Below are positions 43,517 to 44,910 of a stretch of DNA of 44,910 nucleotides, piece by piece. The translations under genes were made by a program, and so were the position numbers. The notes under the pieces were generated by a model. That model did no database searches, had not been told where the DNA came from, and was given only the letters and a program-made list of their open reading frames with translations. The stretch is from a bacterium (GTDB taxonomy: Bacteria > Bdellovibrionota_C > UBA2361 > RFPC01): the NCBI GenBank assembly GCA_009926305.1, contig RFPC01000012.1, positions 1-44,910 of the forward strand. Direction: 5' to 3'. Position 1 is the stretch's first letter, and each line of letters begins with the position of its first letter.

Positions 43517-44910
43517 GTAATATCTCCTGCACCTTATAGAGCATTTCAAGAGCTTCCCTCGGTGTACATTCGTCTGGGGCCTTACTCATCAGTAAATCAC
43601 GCACAGCGGTAAGGACAAGGTCATTTTCGCGGGGCGGGACACTCTGTGAAGTCAAACGAAGAGAAAGTTGTTGACGAGGGAGAACCTTTGTCTTTCCCTC
43701 AACGGCAAGAGCATCAGCCAACAGACCCTCGGCTCGCTTCAAAATGTAATCTGGTAGGCCTGCAAGTCGAGCAACTTCAATACCATAAGAGCGACTCGCT
43801 GCTCCATTAATGACCTCATGGGTGAATACGACCTCAGATCCGTCTTCAATTACTTTTACAGAAATATTCTTGAATTGATTGAAATCATTCTCAAGCTCAA
43901 TCAACTCGTGAAAATGAGTAGCAAATAGGCAGAAACACTCTACTGACGACAATAAATATTCCAATAAGCTCTGCGCAAGTGATAGGCCATCTGCCGTAGC
44001 CGTTCCTCGACCTAATTCATCAATAAGTACGAGAGAGCGTGCAGTTGCATGTCTGGTAATGACAGACGATTCTTTCATTTCTACCATGAAGGTAGAGTCA
44101 CCCTCATGCAGATCATCTGCCGCACCCAGTCGAGCAAATACTCGATCAAAGGCTCCAATTTTAACTCTCGCTGCCGGGACATACGAACCTATCTGCGCCA
44201 TGATAACCAGAAGACCTGCCTGACGAAGGTATGTAGACTTCCCTCCCATATTTGGTCCCGTGAGGAGAAGACATCGATAATCTGAATTTAATACGAGACT
44301 GTTTGGGACGCATTGATCGTGAACGATCTGTCTTAACACTGGATGCCATCCGTCTACAACCTCAAGTTGGGGTTCCTCATAGACAAATTCTGGAGCTACC
44401 AGATTTGCCTCTTCTGCTTTCTGCGCAAAAGCTGTTATCACATCTATAGTCGCAACCCCTGCATGAATATCGCGTAACACAGGGCAAAACTCTTGTACTT
44501 CAAGAAGTAATCCCTGATAGATTTCTCGCTCACGCGCTAAGAGATCGTGAGATGCTGACTGTAATTTCTTCTCCCACTCCCGCAACTCCTCGGTCGTAAA
44601 TCGATAGGCATTGGTCAAGGTTTGCCGCGGGGCATAGTCTGAGGGCACTTTCTCACTGTTTGCTTTCGTTACCTCAAGATAGAGTCCGATAGCATTATTG
44701 GAACGAACCTTGAGGGTATTTATACCCGTCCTTTCGCGCTGTTCAGCTTCATAAGCAGCAAGCCACTGATGGGTGTCATCTGAAATTGTACGGAGCTGAT
44801 CAACATGCTTGTCGAAGCCATCTCGAATAATCCCCCCCTCTGCTGTTTGTACAGGAGGAGTATCAACCAGCACTGCCTGAAGCCGCTTTAAAAGAGTATC
44901 ATCGAAATAG
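43491..44910 (-). CDS. mutS: DNA mismatch repair protein MutS, C-terminal part (5' end outside window)
   Basis: At least 472 residues; the frame stays open to the window edge (it reads YFDDTLLKRLQAV... before the first internal valine codon), so the mismatch-recognition N-terminus is missing only because of the cut. Clamp/lever helices and the dimeric ABC-type ATPase are present: Walker A LTGPNMGGKSTYLRQ, Walker B LVLIDELGRGTATADG, then FATHFHELIELE. The C-terminus (ALEMLYKVQEIL) is the usual helix-turn-helix-like end. MutS binds base mismatches and recruits MutL. It leads the mutS-amidase-cca-SPOR operon. Confidence 0.97.
   Translation of the reverse strand, partial: YFDDTLLKRLQAVLVDTPPVQTAEGGIIRDGFDKHVDQLRTISDDTHQWLAAYEAEQRERTGINTLKVRSNNAIGLYLEVTKANSEKVPSDYAPRQTLTNAYRFTTEELREWEKKLQSASHDLLAREREIYQGLLLEVQEFCPVLRDIHAGVATIDVITAFAQKAEEANLVAPEFVYEEPQLEVVDGWHPVLRQIVHDQCVPNSLVLNSDYRCLLLTGPNMGGKSTYLRQAGLLVIMAQIGSYVPAARVKIGAFDRVFARLGAADDLHEGDSTFMVEMKESSVITRHATARSLVLIDELGRGTATADGLSLAQSLLEYLLSSVECFCLFATHFHELIELENDFNQFKNISVKVIEDGSEVVFTHEVINGAASRSYGIEVARLAGLPDYILKRAEGLLADALAVEGKTKVLPRQQLSLRLTSQSVPPRENDLVLTAVRDLLMSKAPDECTPREALEMLYKVQEILHEEIASKS

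Overview
The window is 44.9 kb of densely packed bacterial chromosome of moderate GC content. It contains no tRNA or rRNA genes, CRISPR array, insertion sequence or phage genes that I can recognise. The organism looks like a Gram-negative, flagellated heterotroph of the loose 'deltaproteobacterial' grade. This placement is inferred from the mix of three short flagellins, the PrkA/YeaH/SpoVR cassette, a fused radical-SAM/DUF2344 protein, SPOR, lytic transglycosylase and amidase envelope genes, and a small-type PurL. I cannot name a genus.

Left part (1-11.9 kb). Two small genes of unknown role lie on the minus strand, followed by dcd (dCTP deaminase, plus) converging on a purL-purF operon (minus). 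A structured leader region follows, with an extended -10 and a hairpin plus T-tract, and then a small ORF. Next is a clear four-gene stress/sporulation-type operon: prkA, a YeaH-family von Willebrand protein, spoVR and a 72-residue membrane protein.

Middle part (11.9-22.2 kb). An alpha/beta hydrolase converges on ftsY (with a four-fold VASEDR repeat) and smc (with a large acidic insertion in its N-terminal head). Divergent from smc is a radical SAM/DUF2344 fusion protein. Then come pgsA and a small lytic transglycosylase on the minus strand.

Flagellin island (22.2-26.5 kb). Three 286-residue flagellins are present, one on the minus strand and two on the plus strand, with long leaders and trailers. 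All three trailers carry the same 11-base word, CCTCGCTACTT, immediately before a terminator hairpin. Two leaders have a CTTAAG-N15-CCGT flagellar-type promoter candidate. Flagellins A and B share a 79-base perfectly identical patch that suggests gene conversion. No other flagellar genes are in the window.

Right part (26.6-44.9 kb). This holds a FadI-type thiolase, a radical-SAM-like protein that lacks the cluster cysteines, thioredoxin, a 480-residue protein that appears to be two HU-like domains plus a SUFU-like domain, and a pseudo-receiver protein. A minus-strand operon follows: purH, purD, a small exported protein, prmA and an MDR oxidoreductase. Next is a membrane-anchored PP2C phosphatase with a long coiled-coil tail. 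Last is a tightly overlapping operon, mutS (5' end outside the window), N-acetylmuramoyl-L-alanine amidase, CCA/poly(A) nucleotidyltransferase and a SPOR protein.

Four purine genes occur in two clusters (purL-purF and purH-purD). The rest of the pathway, including the purQ and purS partners expected for this PurL type, must lie elsewhere. All domain calls come from reading motifs by eye; no database search was run.
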